Below are positions 5,494 through 5,849 of a stretch of 5,849 nt of DNA, one piece after another; within the stretch, counting starts at the first letter, position 1, and every line of letters begins with the position of its first letter. The stretch covers positions 1 through 5,849 of the forward strand of contig CAZVFT010000110.1 in the NCBI GenBank assembly GCA_964626495.1, in the 5' to 3' direction. The position numbers were made by a program, and so were the translations under genes. This DNA comes from JACNLN01 sp964626495 (GTDB lineage Bacteria > Fidelibacterota > Marinisomatia > Marinisomatales > CAZVFT01). The notes under the pieces were generated by a model, which was given only the letters and a program-made list of their open reading frames with translations, was not told the DNA's origin and ran no database searches.

Positions 5494-5685
5494 AGTAATT
5501 TCTCAAGTGTAAGGAAATCACCTTTACCATAATTTCACAGGGCAGGTCTCAGTTCTGGCTGGAAATGCTTTACGAATCTGGTACTTTTCCACTTGATAAA
5601 CTTAAGTCACTCCTGGATGAAGCAGACCAACTGGTGTCCATCTTTGTTTCTATCTCGAAGAAAAACAAGTAAAATAATTAAATAG

Positions 5686-5713
5686 GAAATGAGAAACTTG
5701 AAGGATGAAACTC
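5686..5713. repeat. four 7-bp period units downstream of the four-helix-bundle gene
   Basis: GAAATGA, GAAACTT, GAAGGAT and GAAACTC repeat with a 7-base period in the same direction as the block at 4814-4841, starting 13 bases after the four-helix-bundle stop. The units are less regular than the upstream block. Confidence 0.55.
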
Positions 5714-5849
5714 CTGTAATATGAGATTTTATTAATTCTTTTTTCTGCTTTTTTGTTTATAGTTTTCTAGTTACGGATTTATAGTTTAAAGTTTCTAGTG
5801 TCATGTCAACTCTGTAGAGTCGGATAAAGTCGTTTGAGTTTTATTCTAG
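5714..5849. other. AT-rich tail with no recognised gene
   Basis: There is no convincing open frame on either strand. GTTTAAAGTTTC (5784-5795) is the inverted form of 4829-4840 with 11 of 12 bases matching, and may be the outer edge of the four-helix-bundle unit. A short perfect palindrome ACTCT-GT-AGAGT lies at 5809-5820. The loop is too small and no T-run follows directly, so I do not call a terminator. Confidence 0.4.

Larger units (their letters stand above)
5145..5546 (+). mobile_element. 402-bp element with 11-bp perfect terminal inverted repeats carrying a GIY-YIG nuclease gene
   Basis: CCCTGTGAAAT (5145-5155) and ATTTCACAGGG (5532-5542) are perfect inverted repeats, followed on the right by CAGG (5543-5546). 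The bounds come from the host gene: removing 5145-5546 restores an uninterrupted four-helix-bundle frame. A nuclease gene fills about two thirds of the element, leaving 37 bases before and 104 after it. The 3' non-coding part holds a further ATTTCACAG copy (5487-5495) and hairpin potential. No transposase of a known family and no target duplication are seen. The non-coding parts look too short for a group I intron core. Confidence 0.8.
4896..5672 (+). pseudogene. four-helix-bundle (S23/IVS-type) protein gene, interrupted by the GIY-YIG element
   Basis: The product belongs to the small four-helix-bundle family first known from 23S rRNA intervening sequences; its function is not established. 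The N-terminal segment 4896-5144 encodes 83 residues, including KKFALRVIKL, QLLRSGTSVASNTRAA and KKEFLAKIGIVIEEADS. The C-terminal segment 5547-5669 encodes 41 residues, SQFWLEMLYESGTF through DEADQLVSIFVSISKKNK, then TAA. Joined, they give 124 aa, the usual family length, with the expected EEAD-x3-FWLE junction. The segments are separated by exactly 402 bases, so both are in the same frame. As it stands, translation runs from the first segment into the element and stops at TAA 5178-5180, adding 11 foreign residues and losing the last helix. ATG 4896 is preferred over TTG 4881. The gene is presumably inactive unless the insert is removed. Confidence 0.88.

Noticed and set aside
5145..5546. Group I intron or intein in the four-helix-bundle gene
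   Set aside because: Only about 140 non-coding bases, no recognisable P/Q/R/S-type core, and the frame across the insert has a stop, so an intein is excluded and a group I intron is unlikely.
5809..5820. Palindrome ACTCTGTAGAGT as a terminator
   Set aside because: The stem is only five pairs with a two-base loop and no T-run follows directly.

Overview
This is bacterial DNA of moderately low GC from a surface-polysaccharide or glycoconjugate locus. The host is not identifiable. Weak or absent Shine-Dalgarno sites, frequent TTG starts, and the mix of GxxExxY, four-helix-bundle and small GIY-YIG genes would suit an uncultured FCB-group (Bacteroidota/Ignavibacteria-like) or similar environmental lineage. 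That is an impression, not a demonstration.

Layout: positions 1-273 hold the 3' end of an arsenate reductase (arsC), cut by the window edge. Positions 274-448 are a short spacer containing a degenerate inverted-repeat relic. A PglC-like initiating sugar phosphate transferase (449-1039) and a DegT/DnrJ/EryC1/StrS PLP aminotransferase (1042-2253) are two bases apart. A GxxExxY gene (2254-2646) follows directly, inside a roughly 26-bp imperfect inverted repeat. A 250-bp spacer then holds a small palindrome and a CATC microsatellite. Next is a long membrane-anchored CapD/WbpM/PglF-type UDP-sugar 4,6-dehydratase (2898-4808). Last is a four-helix-bundle gene (4896-5672) split by a 402-bp element that carries a GIY-YIG nuclease gene (5182-5442). 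All genes are on the plus strand.

The dehydratase, aminotransferase and sugar transferase form a coherent pathway. UDP-GlcNAc is dehydrated to a 4-keto-6-deoxy sugar, aminated at C4, and the sugar phosphate is loaded onto undecaprenyl phosphate (bacillosamine or related aminosugar chemistry). The N-acetyltransferase of the bacillosamine route is not in the window.

The most interesting content is the mobile layer. A 66-bp in-frame palindromic insertion inside the aminotransferase gene (1540-1605) and the 402-bp GIY-YIG element (5145-5546) share the same end signature: CCCTGTGRAAT on the left, and its inverted copy plus a four-base C-R-G-type tail on the right. Removing either at the same end-defined boundaries restores the sequence expected for the host protein family. 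A third, 34-bp candidate lies upstream of the dehydratase (2746-2779). This looks like a GIY-YIG-associated mobile element with tiny non-autonomous derivatives that can insert in coding sequence without breaking the frame. Two further small-gene families, GxxExxY and four-helix-bundle, sit in their own distinct repeat brackets.
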